The notes beneath the pieces are model-generated. The model made no database searches, was not told the origin of the DNA, and was given only the letters and a program-made list of their open reading frames with translations. Below are positions 15,519 through 23,192 of a stretch of 64,000 nt of DNA, in pieces; position 1 is the stretch's first letter; each line of letters starts with the position of its first letter. The stretch is from Streptomyces poonensis (GTDB lineage Bacteria > Actinomycetota > Actinomycetes > Streptomycetales > Streptomycetaceae), in NCBI RefSeq assembly GCF_014650915.1, contig NZ_BMVW01000003.1:1-64000 (forward strand). The letters run 5' to 3'. A program made the translations under genes and the position numbers.

Positions 15519-16781
15519 ATGGAACGACTGCGGCAGGAGATCGAGCCGGCCGAGGCCGGCCTCGACCCGAAGGCCCTGGCCCGGCTGGACCAGCACTTCG
15601 CCCGTCTGGTGGACGAGGGACGCCTGCCCGGCTACCTCGTCGGCGTGACCCGGGCCGGCCGCGTCGCCCACCTGACGGCCTACGGCCACCGCGACCGCGA
15701 GGCCGGGCTCCCGGTGGAGACGGACACGGTGTGGCGGATCTACTCGATGACGAAGCCGGTCACGTCGGTGGCCGCGTTGATGCTGGTGGAGGAGGGCCGT
15801 CTCGCCCTCTCGGACCCGGTGTCGCGGTACATCCCCTCCTTCGGCGAGATGCGGGTGTACGAGTCCGGGTCGGGTGCCTCGGGTGCCTCGGGTGCCTCGG
15901 GTGGCTCGGACATCCGTACCCGCCCCGCCGAGCAGCCCGTCCTCGTCCACCACCTGATGACCCACACCGCGGGGCTGACCTTCGGCTTCTACCACTCCCA
16001 TCCGGTGGACGCCCTCTACCGCGGTGCCGGCCTGGAGAGCTCGGTCCTGCCGGGTACGGACCTGGCCACGACGTGCGAGGCGTACGCGCGCCTGCCACTC
16101 CAGTTCGAGCCGGGCACGCAATGGAACTACTCCGTGGCCTCCAATGTCCTGGGCCGGGTGATCGAGATCGCCTCCGGGCGGCCGCTCGACGAGTTCCTCA
16201 CGGAACGGGTCTTCCGCCCGCTGGGCATGTCGGACGCGGGTTTCCACGTCACCGGCGAACAGGCGGGCCGCCTGGCCGAGTTGTACGAGGAGACGGAGGA
16301 CGGCAGCGGGATCACCCCGATCCCCGGACTGCCGCTGCACGGCCGCCCGCGCCTGCTGTCCGGCAGCGGCGGGCTGGTGGCGACGGCCCACGACTACCAC
16401 CGCTTTATGGAGTTCCTGCGCCGCGGCGGCGAACTCGACGGCACCCGGCTGCTCTCCCGCGAGTCCCTCGCCACCATGACCGCCAACCACCTCCCCGGCA
16501 ACGCCGACCTGCGCACCTACGGCAGCCCCGCCCACCGCTTCCCCGGCAACGCGGGCGTCGGCTTCGGCCTCGGCGTCTCGGTCGTGACCGACCCCCGCAT
16601 CACGGACACGCCGTCCACCGCGGGGACGTACGGCTGGAGCGGCGTCGCCACCACGACCTTCTGGGTCGACCCGCGCCACGACCTGACGGTCCAGTTCATG
16701 ACGCAGGTGCGGCCGACGTCCTCCAACGCCGTCTTCCCCGAGCTGCGGAGGCTGGTGCACGAGGCGGTCAGGGAGAGCTGA
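15519..16781 (+). CDS. Serine hydrolase, class C beta-lactamase/esterase family
   Basis: 420 residues. SMTK (in RIYSMTKPVTS) is the SxxK active site, YSV in WNYSVASN is the YxN-like motif, and YGWSG near the C-terminus takes the place of KTG, as in EstB-type esterases; it is therefore more likely an esterase or peptidase than a true beta-lactamase. No signal peptide is visible. A run GASGASGASG between residues 120 and 132 is coded by a 9-bp repeat. ATG 15519 is chosen for family length, but GTG 15474 in frame has a good GGGGGAG site and cannot be excluded. The 3' end overlaps the convergent GTP cyclohydrolase gene by 14 bp. Confidence 0.8.
   Translation: MERLRQEIEPAEAGLDPKALARLDQHFARLVDEGRLPGYLVGVTRAGRVAHLTAYGHRDREAGLPVETDTVWRIYSMTKPVTSVAALMLVEEGRLALSDPVSRYIPSFGEMRVYESGSGASGASGASGGSDIRTRPAEQPVLVHHLMTHTAGLTFGFYHSHPVDALYRGAGLESSVLPGTDLATTCEAYARLPLQFEPGTQWNYSVASNVLGRVIEIASGRPLDEFLTERVFRPLGMSDAGFHVTGEQAGRLAELYEETEDGSGITPIPGLPLHGRPRLLSGSGGLVATAHDYHRFMEFLRRGGELDGTRLLSRESLATMTANHLPGNADLRTYGSPAHRFPGNAGVGFGLGVSVVTDPRITDTPSTAGTYGWSGVATTTFWVDPRHDLTVQFMTQVRPTSSNAVFPELRRLVHEAVRES
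15879..15909 (+). repeat. In-frame 9-bp repeat (GGTGCCTCG) in the serine hydrolase
   Basis: Three exact copies and one variant code for Gly-Ala-Ser triplets in a surface loop between the SxxK motif and the next domain. Frame is kept whatever the copy number. Confidence 0.7.
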
Positions 16782-17433
16782 CCACCGCGTCCAAGTGGGG
16801 AAGGCAGTGGTCGAGGCGCTCGCGTTTGGTGCGCAGGTAGGTGATGTTGTCCGCGCACGGCGGGATCAGCAGGGGTACCTGCTCGGAGACCTTGATGCCG
16901 TGCCGCAGCAGCGCCTCCCGCTTGCGCGGGTTGTTGGACATCAGCCGCACCGAGCGGACGCCGAGGTCGTGCAGCATCTCCGCCGCGACACGGTAGTCAC
17001 GGGCGTCCACCGGCAGGCCGAGCGCGAGGTTCGCCTCCACCGTGTCGAGGCCCTCCGACTGGAGCTTCATCGCCCGCAACTTGGCGAGCAGCCCGATCCC
17101 GCGGCCCTCGTGCCCCCGCAGATACACGAGGACGCCACGCCCCTCGGCCACGATCGACTCGAGCGCGTCGGCCAGTTGGGGGCCGCACTCGCAGTGCCGG
17201 GACCCGAACGCGTCCCCGGTCAGGCACTCGGAATGCAGCCGGGTGAGTATGTCCTCCCCGCCGACGGCGTCGATGTCGCCGTACACCAGCGCCACTTGTT
17301 CCTCACCGCGGTCCTGATCCAGGTAGCCGACGGCCTCGAAATCGCCGTACACGGTGGGCAGAGGGGCATTCACCACGCGTACGGCACCGGAGGACTGCGC
17401 ATGCGCGCGGAGCACGCCAACGGTTTCTGTCAT
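16768..17433 (-). CDS. GTP cyclohydrolase II variant, predicted to stop at the formamide (FAPy) product
   Basis: 221 residues, the size of stand-alone RibA. Zinc ligands are C70, C81 and C83 (SECLTGDAFGSRHCECG), and RGHEGRGIGL is the GTP-binding loop. The position normally held by the catalytic tyrosine in the motif LRAYxLQ is methionine here (LRAMKLQ, Met122). Published work on Streptomyces coelicolor, as I recall it, found that the paralog SCO6655 with Met in place of this Tyr releases the N-formylated pyrimidine (FAPy) instead of the deformylated one, so this protein should do the same. The neighbouring creatininase-type hydrolase would remove the formyl group. This is therefore probably not the housekeeping riboflavin enzyme. 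ATG 17433, AGGA upstream. Confidence 0.85.
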   Translation of the reverse strand: MTETVGVLRAHAQSSGAVRVVNAPLPTVYGDFEAVGYLDQDRGEEQVALVYGDIDAVGGEDILTRLHSECLTGDAFGSRHCECGPQLADALESIVAEGRGVLVYLRGHEGRGIGLLAKLRAMKLQSEGLDTVEANLALGLPVDARDYRVAAEMLHDLGVRSVRLMSNNPRKREALLRHGIKVSEQVPLLIPPCADNITYLRTKRERLDHCLPHLDAVVSSP

Positions 17434-17483
17434 GATCTGGTTCCTATCCTGGCTGTCTTGGTGAGCGCGAAAGGCCGGAGAAC

Positions 17484-18284
17484 ATGCACGTGATACCTGC
17501 GGACACCACCGAGGACGTACGGGCACAGGCGGCCGGCGCGGGCCCGCTGGTGGCCGTCCTGCCCGTCGGCAGCTTCGAGCAGCACGGCCCGTGTCTGCCG
17601 CTCGCCACCGACACGCTCGTCGCCTGCGCCATCGCACGGGAGATCGCCGCGGCGTATCCGGCGGTGCGGCTGCTGCCGCCGGTGACCGTCTCCTGTTCGC
17701 ACGAGCACGCGGCCTGGCCGGGCACGGTCAGCATCTCCGCCATGACCCTGCACGCGGTCGTCCGGGACATAGCGGCCTCGCTGCGCCGGTCCGGCGTCGA
17801 GGCGCTGGTGGTGGTCAACGGGCACGGCGGCAATTACGTGCTGGGCAATGTGGTGCAGGAATCCACCGCCGAAGGACATCGCATGGCGCTTTTCCCCTCG
17901 GCCGAGGACTGGGAGGCCGCGAGGGAACGGGCGGGCGTGGAGACCTCGCTGCTCAGTGACATGCACGCCGGGGAAATAGAGACCTCCATACTTCTGCACT
18001 GCCATCCCGAATCGGTACGGCCCGGTCATGAATCCACTGATTTCCTTGCCGACGACCGCCGTCATCTCCTCTCCCTCGGTATGTCGGCCTACACCGATTC
18101 CGGTGTCATCGGCCGTCCTTCGCTCGCGTCCGCCGAAAAGGGCGAGAAGCTGCTGGCGGGGCTGGTGGAGGCCTTCGGCGCGTACCTGTCCGTGGTGACC
18201 TCCGGGAACTCGGTGGCCTCGGTGTCTTCGGAGGCCACCGTGACCTCGGGTGAGGGTCCCGTTGCGTCATCCGCGTCGTCCTGA
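17484..18284 (+). CDS. Creatininase-family amidohydrolase, likely FAPy deformylase-like
   Basis: 266 residues. Metal ligands are E32, H34 and D43 in GSFEQHGPCLPLATDT; NGHGGN (H114) and MHAGEIETS are the other signature blocks. The family includes creatininase, MftE-type peptidases and archaeal ArfB, which removes formate from the GTP cyclohydrolase III product. It lies 50 bp from, and divergent to, the cyclohydrolase variant that should make just that compound, so formamide hydrolysis is the best guess. The last 28 residues are a Ser/Val/Thr-rich tail that runs over the convergent flippase gene for 196 bp. ATG 17484; AAGG and GGAG upstream. Confidence 0.75.
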   Translation: MHVIPADTTEDVRAQAAGAGPLVAVLPVGSFEQHGPCLPLATDTLVACAIAREIAAAYPAVRLLPPVTVSCSHEHAAWPGTVSISAMTLHAVVRDIAASLRRSGVEALVVVNGHGGNYVLGNVVQESTAEGHRMALFPSAEDWEAARERAGVETSLLSDMHAGEIETSILLHCHPESVRPGHESTDFLADDRRHLLSLGMSAYTDSGVIGRPSLASAEKGEKLLAGLVEAFGAYLSVVTSGNSVASVSSEATVTSGEGPVASSASS

Positions 18285-19267
18285 CCCCGCCGGCGTGTCC
18301 GCAGGGCGCCGTACCAGCGCACCACGAGCACGCAGATCCCGGGCAGGGCGGCCACGAAGCTGAGCACGCCGTACACCACGGCGACGGTCAGCCCCTGGGC
18401 GGCGCCGAGGCCCGCCGCGCCGAACGACCAGGCCGTGACGCCCTCCCGGGGCCCCCAGCCGCCCACGTTCAGCGGCAGGCTCATCGCGAGCAGCGCCAGC
18501 AGGGCGAGCGGCACCAGTTCGGCCACCGACGCGCCCGAGGCGGCCGGTCCGGCGGCCCGGGCGGCGAGCAGGAACAGCGCGACGTGCCCGGCCAGGACCA
18601 GCACGGACGACAGCAGGACGCCCGGCCAGCTCGCACGGGCGAGGAGCGCGCCACGGGCCTCGGCGAGGGACGCGGCGAGGGACGCGCGCAGCGCACCGCC
18701 CCGCCGGGTCCGGCCCGGCGTCCGGCCCATGCGCACCGCCGCCACGATCGCGAGCCCGCCCAGTGTGCCGAGTCCCAGCACGGCGGCCGTGTGGCGGGCC
18801 GAGGTCAGCACCGGGGACGGCAGGGTCAGGAGGACCGTTACTCCGGCCACGGCGAGCACGGCCTGTCCCGCGGTCCGCTCCAGTACGACGGCCCGTACCC
18901 CGCGCCCCAGGGCTCCGGCGCTCCGCCCGTGCCGTACCGCGCGGTGCACGTCGCCGAGGACGCCGCCGGGCAGGGCCGCGTTGAGGAACAGGGCCCGGTA
19001 GTAGTCCGCGACGGCCGGGACCAGGGGCAGCCGGAGCCCCAGTCCGCGCGCCACCAGGCACCAGCGCCAGGCGCTGAGCACCGTGGTGAACACCCCGACG
19101 AGGACCGCCGCCACCAGCGTCCCGGCGTCGATCCGCCGCAGTCCGTCGAGGAACACCCCCGTACCGAGCCGCCACAGCAGCACACCCAGGATGGCGGCGC
19201 CGGCGAGACTGCCGAGGTGGGGGCGCAGGGTACGGGTGCGGGGCGGTGCCGTGGCGTGAGCGCTCAC
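18089..19267 (-). CDS. Flippase-like / LPG-synthase-type integral membrane protein (UPF0104)
   Basis: 392 residues with about eight membrane helices. WRLGTGVFLDGLRRIDAGTL, FLNAALPGGVLGDVHRAVR and SLPLNVGGWGPREG are hallmarks of the lysylphosphatidylglycerol-synthase-type membrane domain, found in proteins thought to move or modify lipid-linked molecules. It is the last gene of the leftward operon and its GTG overlaps the methyltransferase stop (GTGA). The final 65 residues are hydrophilic, low in complexity, and overlap the creatininase gene on the other strand for 196 bp. A role in exporting a lipid-linked cluster product is inference. Confidence 0.75.
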   Translation of the reverse strand: MSAHATAPPRTRTLRPHLGSLAGAAILGVLLWRLGTGVFLDGLRRIDAGTLVAAVLVGVFTTVLSAWRWCLVARGLGLRLPLVPAVADYYRALFLNAALPGGVLGDVHRAVRHGRSAGALGRGVRAVVLERTAGQAVLAVAGVTVLLTLPSPVLTSARHTAAVLGLGTLGGLAIVAAVRMGRTPGRTRRGGALRASLAASLAEARGALLARASWPGVLLSSVLVLAGHVALFLLAARAAGPAASGASVAELVPLALLALLAMSLPLNVGGWGPREGVTAWSFGAAGLGAAQGLTVAVVYGVLSFVAALPGICVLVVRWYGALRTRRRGQDDADDATGPSPEVTVASEDTEATEFPEVTTDRYAPKASTSPASSFSPFSADASEGRPMTPESV

Positions 19268-20370
19268 GGGGTTCCGCCCGTGGGCCGGGGCAGCGCGAGG
19301 AGGTCGGTGTGGTGGACCGTCACCCGCAACTCCCCCGCCCTGCACGCCGCCAGCCGCTCCCTCATGTACACCTCCGCGCGTTCCGCGAGATCCGGACGCT
19401 GCTCGCACGCCGCGCCCACCCATCCGCGGAGCCACTCCTCCGTGAGGGCGGCCTGCCCGGGGCCGAGGCGCCACGGGCTCGGATGCAGCCGTACGGTCGC
19501 GTCCCGCTGGGAGAAGGCGTCGCAGGTCACGTCGATCGCGTCGGGACCGAGCAGGTTCCCCCGGCGCTGATGGGCGTTGAAGGCGTCGGCGACCTCGGCG
19601 TCCAGGGGATGCGACGGGGTCAGCTCCACCCGTCCGGCGACGGACAGGGTGAGCAGGGCGGGGCAGCCGGCGCCCGTACAGGCGGCGGCGAGCGCGTCGA
19701 TCTCCTCGCGCGTGAGCACGTCGAGCAGCGCGGAGGCGGTGACCAGCGCCGCGCCCGCCAGCTCCACCGCGGTCAGCCGGCCGATCTCGCCGCGCCGCGC
19801 GGTGACCGTGACGGGACTGCCGTCGGCCGCGGCGCGGGGCGCGCGGGCGGCGGCCAGCCGCAGCAGGTCCGGGTCGTGGTCGTGCAGCACCCAGTGCTGG
19901 GTGCCGTCGAGACGGGGCGCGAGCCAGCGGCCCATCGACCCCGTGCCGCAGCCCAGGTCGTGCACGACCAGGCCCCCGGCGGCCCTGCCCGGCAGGTTCG
20001 CGAGCCGGATGCGCAACGGGTCGAGCAGGTCGGCGGCACGGGCGTCGGCGTCGGCGCTCTCGCGCAACTCCAGCCACTGGGGGGCGTAGCGGTGTGCCTC
20101 GGCGGCGTCCGCCGCGGGTGCGGCTGTCGAGGGCGCGGCTGTCGAGGGTGCGGCTGTCGAGGGTGCGGCTGTCGGGGGCGCCGTGCTCTCACCGCGACCG
20201 GCGGCGCTCGGGCCCGTCACGGATGTCGTCGTAGCCGTTGCCGTAGCCGTAGCCGTAGCTGTTGTCGTAGCCGTAGCTGTTGTCGTAGCCGTAGCTGTTG
20301 TCGTAGCCGTAGCTGTTGTCGTAGCGGTCGTCGTAGCCATCCACATCCGCCTTCGCATGCGCATGAGCAT
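19264..20370 (-). CDS. SAM-dependent methyltransferase with repetitive N-terminus
   Basis: 368 residues. LVVHDLGCGTGSMGRWLAP is motif I for SAM binding, HWVLHDHDPDLL motif II, and VTASALLDVLT the post-core segment, as in class I enzymes. The first 75 residues are a Thr/Ala tract and then repeated APST units, coded by an 18-bp and a 15-bp tandem repeat; the fold begins only after them. Several ATGs are tandem near the start; ATG 20370 is chosen because AGGGG lies six bases upstream, 10 bases after the glycosyltransferase stop. Coupled downstream to the flippase-like gene. The methyl acceptor is unknown; the cluster suggests a pterin-like or glycosylated intermediate. Confidence 0.75.
   Translation of the reverse strand: MLMRMRRRMWMATTTATTTATATTTATATTTATATTTATATATATATTTSVTGPSAAGRGESTAPPTAAPSTAAPSTAAPSTAAPAADAAEAHRYAPQWLELRESADADARAADLLDPLRIRLANLPGRAAGGLVVHDLGCGTGSMGRWLAPRLDGTQHWVLHDHDPDLLRLAAARAPRAAADGSPVTVTARRGEIGRLTAVELAGAALVTASALLDVLTREEIDALAAACTGAGCPALLTLSVAGRVELTPSHPLDAEVADAFNAHQRRGNLLGPDAIDVTCDAFSQRDATVRLHPSPWRLGPGQAALTEEWLRGWVGAACEQRPDLAERAEVYMRERLAACRAGELRVTVHHTDLLALPRPTGGTP
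20117..20176 (-). repeat. 15-bp tandem repeat, four copies, in the methyltransferase
   Basis: Units GGTGCGGCTGTCGAG at 20117, 20132, 20147 and 20162; the second and last carry single changes. They code for Ala-Pro-Ser-Thr-Ala on the minus strand. Confidence 0.85.
20253..20324 (-). repeat. 18-bp tandem repeat, four identical copies, in the methyltransferase
   Basis: Unit CCGTAGCTGTTGTCGTAG at 20253, 20271, 20289 and 20307, followed by partial variants. It codes for Thr/Ala hexapeptides. Identical copies suggest recent expansion. Confidence 0.9.
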
Positions 20371-20380
20371 CCCCATCCCC

Positions 20381-21547
20381 TCACGCCGCCTTCTGTGGTT
20401 CATGCCGCAGCCGCCCCAGCACCCCGGCCAGACTCCGGGCGGTGGCCGCCCAGCCGTCGAGCGCGGCCCGGCGGCCGCGGGCCGCGGCCTTGAGCCGGCG
20501 CCGCACGTCGGCCTCGCCGAACCAGCCGCGCAGCTCCGCCGCGATCGCCGCGGGGTCCTCCGGCGGTACGAGGATGCCGGGCACCCCGCCGTCCGGTGCG
20601 CGCCCCACGGCCTCGGGGAGCCCGCCGACATCGGTGGCGAGGACGGGGATGCCGCGGGCGAGAGCCTCGGTGACCGCCATCCCGTACGTCTCCGCGTAGG
20701 AGGTGAGGACCATGAGGTCGGCGGCGGCGTAGCTGGCGTCGAGGTCGGCACCGGTCCGCGGGCCGGCCAGGTGCAACCGGTCCTCCAGGCGGAACTCCGC
20801 GATCAGGGAGCGGATGTGCTCCACGTACGCGGGGTCCTGGCCGAGCCCGCCCACCAGCGCGCAGCTCCACGGCAGATCGGCGACGGCGGCAAGTGCCTTC
20901 ACCAGCCGGTGCTGGCCCTTGCGCGGGGTCACCGCGGCCACGCACAGCAGCCGGGAGACGCCGTCGGTGCCGGAGGCGAGGGGCGCGATGTCGGCGCCCG
21001 GCGCGGCGACGTGGACCCGTTCGGGGGCGAGCCCGTGGTGGGACACGAGGCGCCGTACGGCCCAGTCGCTGGTCGCGATCACGGCGGGCACGGCGCGCAG
21101 CACCGTCCGCTCCGCGGCGTCGAGTCCGGCGGCCACCCCGGGGGCGAGACCGGTCTCGTCGCCGAGCGGCAGGTGCACCAGTACGGCGAGGGAGAGCCGC
21201 CCGGCCTCCGGGACGACGATCTCGGGAACGCCGCACGCGACGAGCCCGTCGAGCAGGACCACGGCCCCGTCCGGCAGTTCCCGCAGCACGCGGGCGAGTT
21301 CGGCGCGGGCGGCCGCGGCGGGCCGGGGCCAGTCGCCGTCGACGGTGTGCCGCCGCACCTGCCAGCCGAAGCCGGGCAGGTCCAGGCAGATCCGGCGGTC
21401 GTAGGCGTTGCCGCCGCTCGGGCGGGCCGGGTCGTCGACACCGCCCGGCATCACGAAGTGCAGGGAGCGCAGGGACATGGGGACGATGCCGGCGTTCGGG
21501 GACATGGGAACGATCTCGGCGGTCCGGGAGGCTTCACCGACCCTCAC
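20381..21547 (-). CDS. GT4-type glycosyltransferase
   Basis: 388 residues. The C-terminal half carries the family marks: [21 protein letters not shown], the lysine-containing donor-phosphate region, and EThe-type block [29 protein letters not shown] with the conserved ExxxxxxxE spacing. The N-terminal half has the acceptor Rossmann fold with [20 protein letters not shown]. It would transfer a sugar from a nucleotide-sugar donor, in the cytosol. The GTG at 21547 overlaps the PTPS-like stop (GTGA). Among S. coelicolor-type homologous clusters a glycosyltransferase at this place is, to my memory, uncharacterised. Acceptor unknown; a later start at the Met near residue 15 or 24 is possible. Confidence 0.8.
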   Translation of the reverse strand: MRVGEASRTAEIVPMSPNAGIVPMSLRSLHFVMPGGVDDPARPSGGNAYDRRICLDLPGFGWQVRRHTVDGDWPRPAAAARAELARVLRELPDGAVVLLDGLVACGVPEIVVPEAGRLSLAVLVHLPLGDETGLAPGVAAGLDAAERTVLRAVPAVIATSDWAVRRLVSHHGLAPERVHVAAPGADIAPLASGTDGVSRLLCVAAVTPRKGQHRLVKALAAVADLPWSCALVGGLGQDPAYVEHIRSLIAEFRLEDRLHLAGPRTGADLDASYAAADLMVLTSYAETYGMAVTEALARGIPVLATDVGGLPEAVGRAPDGGVPGILVPPEDPAAIAAELRGWFGEADVRRRLKAAARGRRAALDGWAATARSLAGVLGRLRHEPQKAA

Positions 21548-21942
21548 AGGCCACGCTCGTAACTCGCCCAGGCGATGTGCGACTCGTGGAGGGTGACGGT
21601 GAGACCGGCGAGGCCCTTGGAGCCCTCGCCCAGCGCGCCCTTGTGGACCCGCTCGGCGAGCCGGTCGGCGATCACCTTGGCCAGGAACTCCGTAGAGGTG
21701 TTCGTGCCCCGGAACTCGCTCTCGTCATCGAGGTTCCGGTAGTTCAACTCGCCGACCACGGCGCCGAGTTCCCGCGTGGCGAGTCCGATGTCGACGACGA
21801 TGTTGTCGTCGTCCAGCTCGGCGCGGCGGAAGGTGGCGTCCACGAGATACGTGGCCCCGTGCAGGCGCTGCGCGGGGCCGAAGACCTCGCCGCGGAAGCT
21901 GTGGGCGATCATCAAGTGATCGCGGACGGTGATGCTGAACAA
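21544..21942 (-). CDS. PTPS/QueD-like T-fold protein lacking catalytic Cys and one zinc ligand
   Basis: 132 residues from a TTG start at 21942 that has GGAGG eight bases upstream. The fold is that of 6-pyruvoyltetrahydropterin synthase: [36 protein letters not shown] and the pterin-anchoring Glu in [15 protein letters not shown]. The active enzymes have Cys-x3-His-Gly-His; here the Cys position is Ala24 and the last His is Ala30, leaving H14 and H28 only. This matches what I recall of S. coelicolor SCO6650, whose structure showed no zinc and no PTPS activity but a pterin-type pocket. So it probably binds or converts a pterin-like compound by another route. Confidence 0.82.
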   Translation of the reverse strand: MFSITVRDHLMIAHSFRGEVFGPAQRLHGATYLVDATFRRAELDDDNIVVDIGLATRELGAVVGELNYRNLDDESEFRGTNTSTEFLAKVIADRLAERVHKGALGEGSKGLAGLTVTLHESHIAWASYERGL

Positions 21943-22096
21943 CGGACGACCCTCCAGATGCGGTGCGTCTGCCCCGGGCCGGGGCATGCCGTGTAGTACG
22001 GCTGCTCCCTACCCGTTGTTCAGCCCGTCCTCGGGGTTTCTCCGGTGGTCGGCCGGTCGGCGCCGGTCAGCCGGTCGGCTGATCGTCCAGGGGCCG

Positions 22097-23074
22097 TCAG
22101 TCCTCGTACCGCACCCGATGGCACAGACCCGACAGCTCCCCGGACACGAGCCGCGGCATGACGTCGGGCAGCTCCTCGAAGGCGCACTCGCCCGTGACGA
22201 GCGCGTCGAAGGCGGGGTCGGCGAGCAGGTCGAGGGCGAGCGCGAGCCGGTCGGCGTAGGTACGGCCGGGGCGCCCCGCCGGCGACACGGTGCCCACCTG
22301 GCTGCTGCGCACGGTGAGCCGCCGCGAGTGGAACGCCTCGCCCAGCGGCAGGCTCACCCGCCGGTCGCCGTACCAGCTCAGCTCGATCACCGTCCCTTCG
22401 CGCGCGAGGAGTTCGAGCGACCGGGCGAGCCCCTGCTCGGTGGCGCTGGCATGGACGACGAGATCGCACTCCCCCAGTGCGTCGGCGGGCAGCGCGAAGC
22501 CGACACCGAGGGCGCGGGCGACGGCGGCACGCGCGGGATCCGCGTCGACGAGCTGGACGCGTACCCCGGGGAACCGGCCGAGGAGAGCCGCGACCGAGCA
22601 CCCGACCATGCCGCCGCCGACCACGGCGATCCGGTCGCCGACCAGGGGTGCCGCGTCCCACAGCGCGTTCACCGCGGTCTCCACGGTCCCGGCGAGCACG
22701 GCGCGCCCGGCGGGCACGCCGTCCGGTACGACGGTGACGGCGCTCGCGGGCACGACGTACCGCGTCTGGTGCGGATAGAGACAGAAGACGGTCCGCCCGG
22801 CCAGCTCGGCCGGCCCCTCCTCCACCCGCCCGACACTGAGGTAGCCGTACTTCACGGGCCCGGGGAAGTCCCCCTCCTGGTACGGCGCGCGCATGGCCCC
22901 GTACTGGCTCCCGGGCACCCCGCCGCGGAACACGAGCGTCTCGGTACCGCGGCTGACGCCGGAGTACAGGGCCCGTACGAGTACCTCTCCGGCGCCGGGC
23001 GCGGTCACCGCCGCCTCCCTGATCTCGCCCTCCCCGGGCGTGCGGAGCCAGAAGGCGCGGGCGGTGTGGTTCAT
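22097..23074 (-). CDS. MDR-superfamily (zinc-alcohol-dehydrogenase-like) oxidoreductase
   Basis: 325 residues. YSGVSRGTETLVF occupies the place of the catalytic zinc loop but without the usual Cys, and no structural-zinc Cys cluster is present, so it resembles zinc-free members such as BchC-like dehydrogenases. IAVVGGGMVGCSVAALLGRF is the Rossmann nucleotide loop, and VDADPARA the acidic end of strand 2, favouring NAD. ATG 23074 has GGGAG upstream. First gene of the leftward unit (dehydrogenase, PTPS-like, glycosyltransferase, methyltransferase, flippase), 154 bp before the PTPS-like gene. Substrate unknown; side-chain oxidation of the cluster product is a guess. Confidence 0.75.
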   Translation of the reverse strand: MNHTARAFWLRTPGEGEIREAAVTAPGAGEVLVRALYSGVSRGTETLVFRGGVPGSQYGAMRAPYQEGDFPGPVKYGYLSVGRVEEGPAELAGRTVFCLYPHQTRYVVPASAVTVVPDGVPAGRAVLAGTVETAVNALWDAAPLVGDRIAVVGGGMVGCSVAALLGRFPGVRVQLVDADPARAAVARALGVGFALPADALGECDLVVHASATEQGLARSLELLAREGTVIELSWYGDRRVSLPLGEAFHSRRLTVRSSQVGTVSPAGRPGRTYADRLALALDLLADPAFDALVTGECAFEELPDVMPRLVSGELSGLCHRVRYED

Positions 23075-23192
23075 GGGCTCTCCCTGAACGGTCGGGTGCT
23101 TCTCCACGTACGCAGCGGTGGACGTCGCGCGCTCAGTCGCGCACTCGGTACGCGGCGAAGATCACTCCTGTCTCACGTTCGGAAGGTATCCG

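Noticed and set aside
15519..16781. Calling the serine hydrolase an antibiotic-resistance beta-lactamase
   Set aside because: It lacks a signal peptide and the KTG box is GWSG-like, as in EstB-type esterases.
20117..20335. Repeats that might be taken for a CRISPR array
   Set aside because: Units are contiguous 15 and 18 bp without spacers and code for protein; they are minisatellites.
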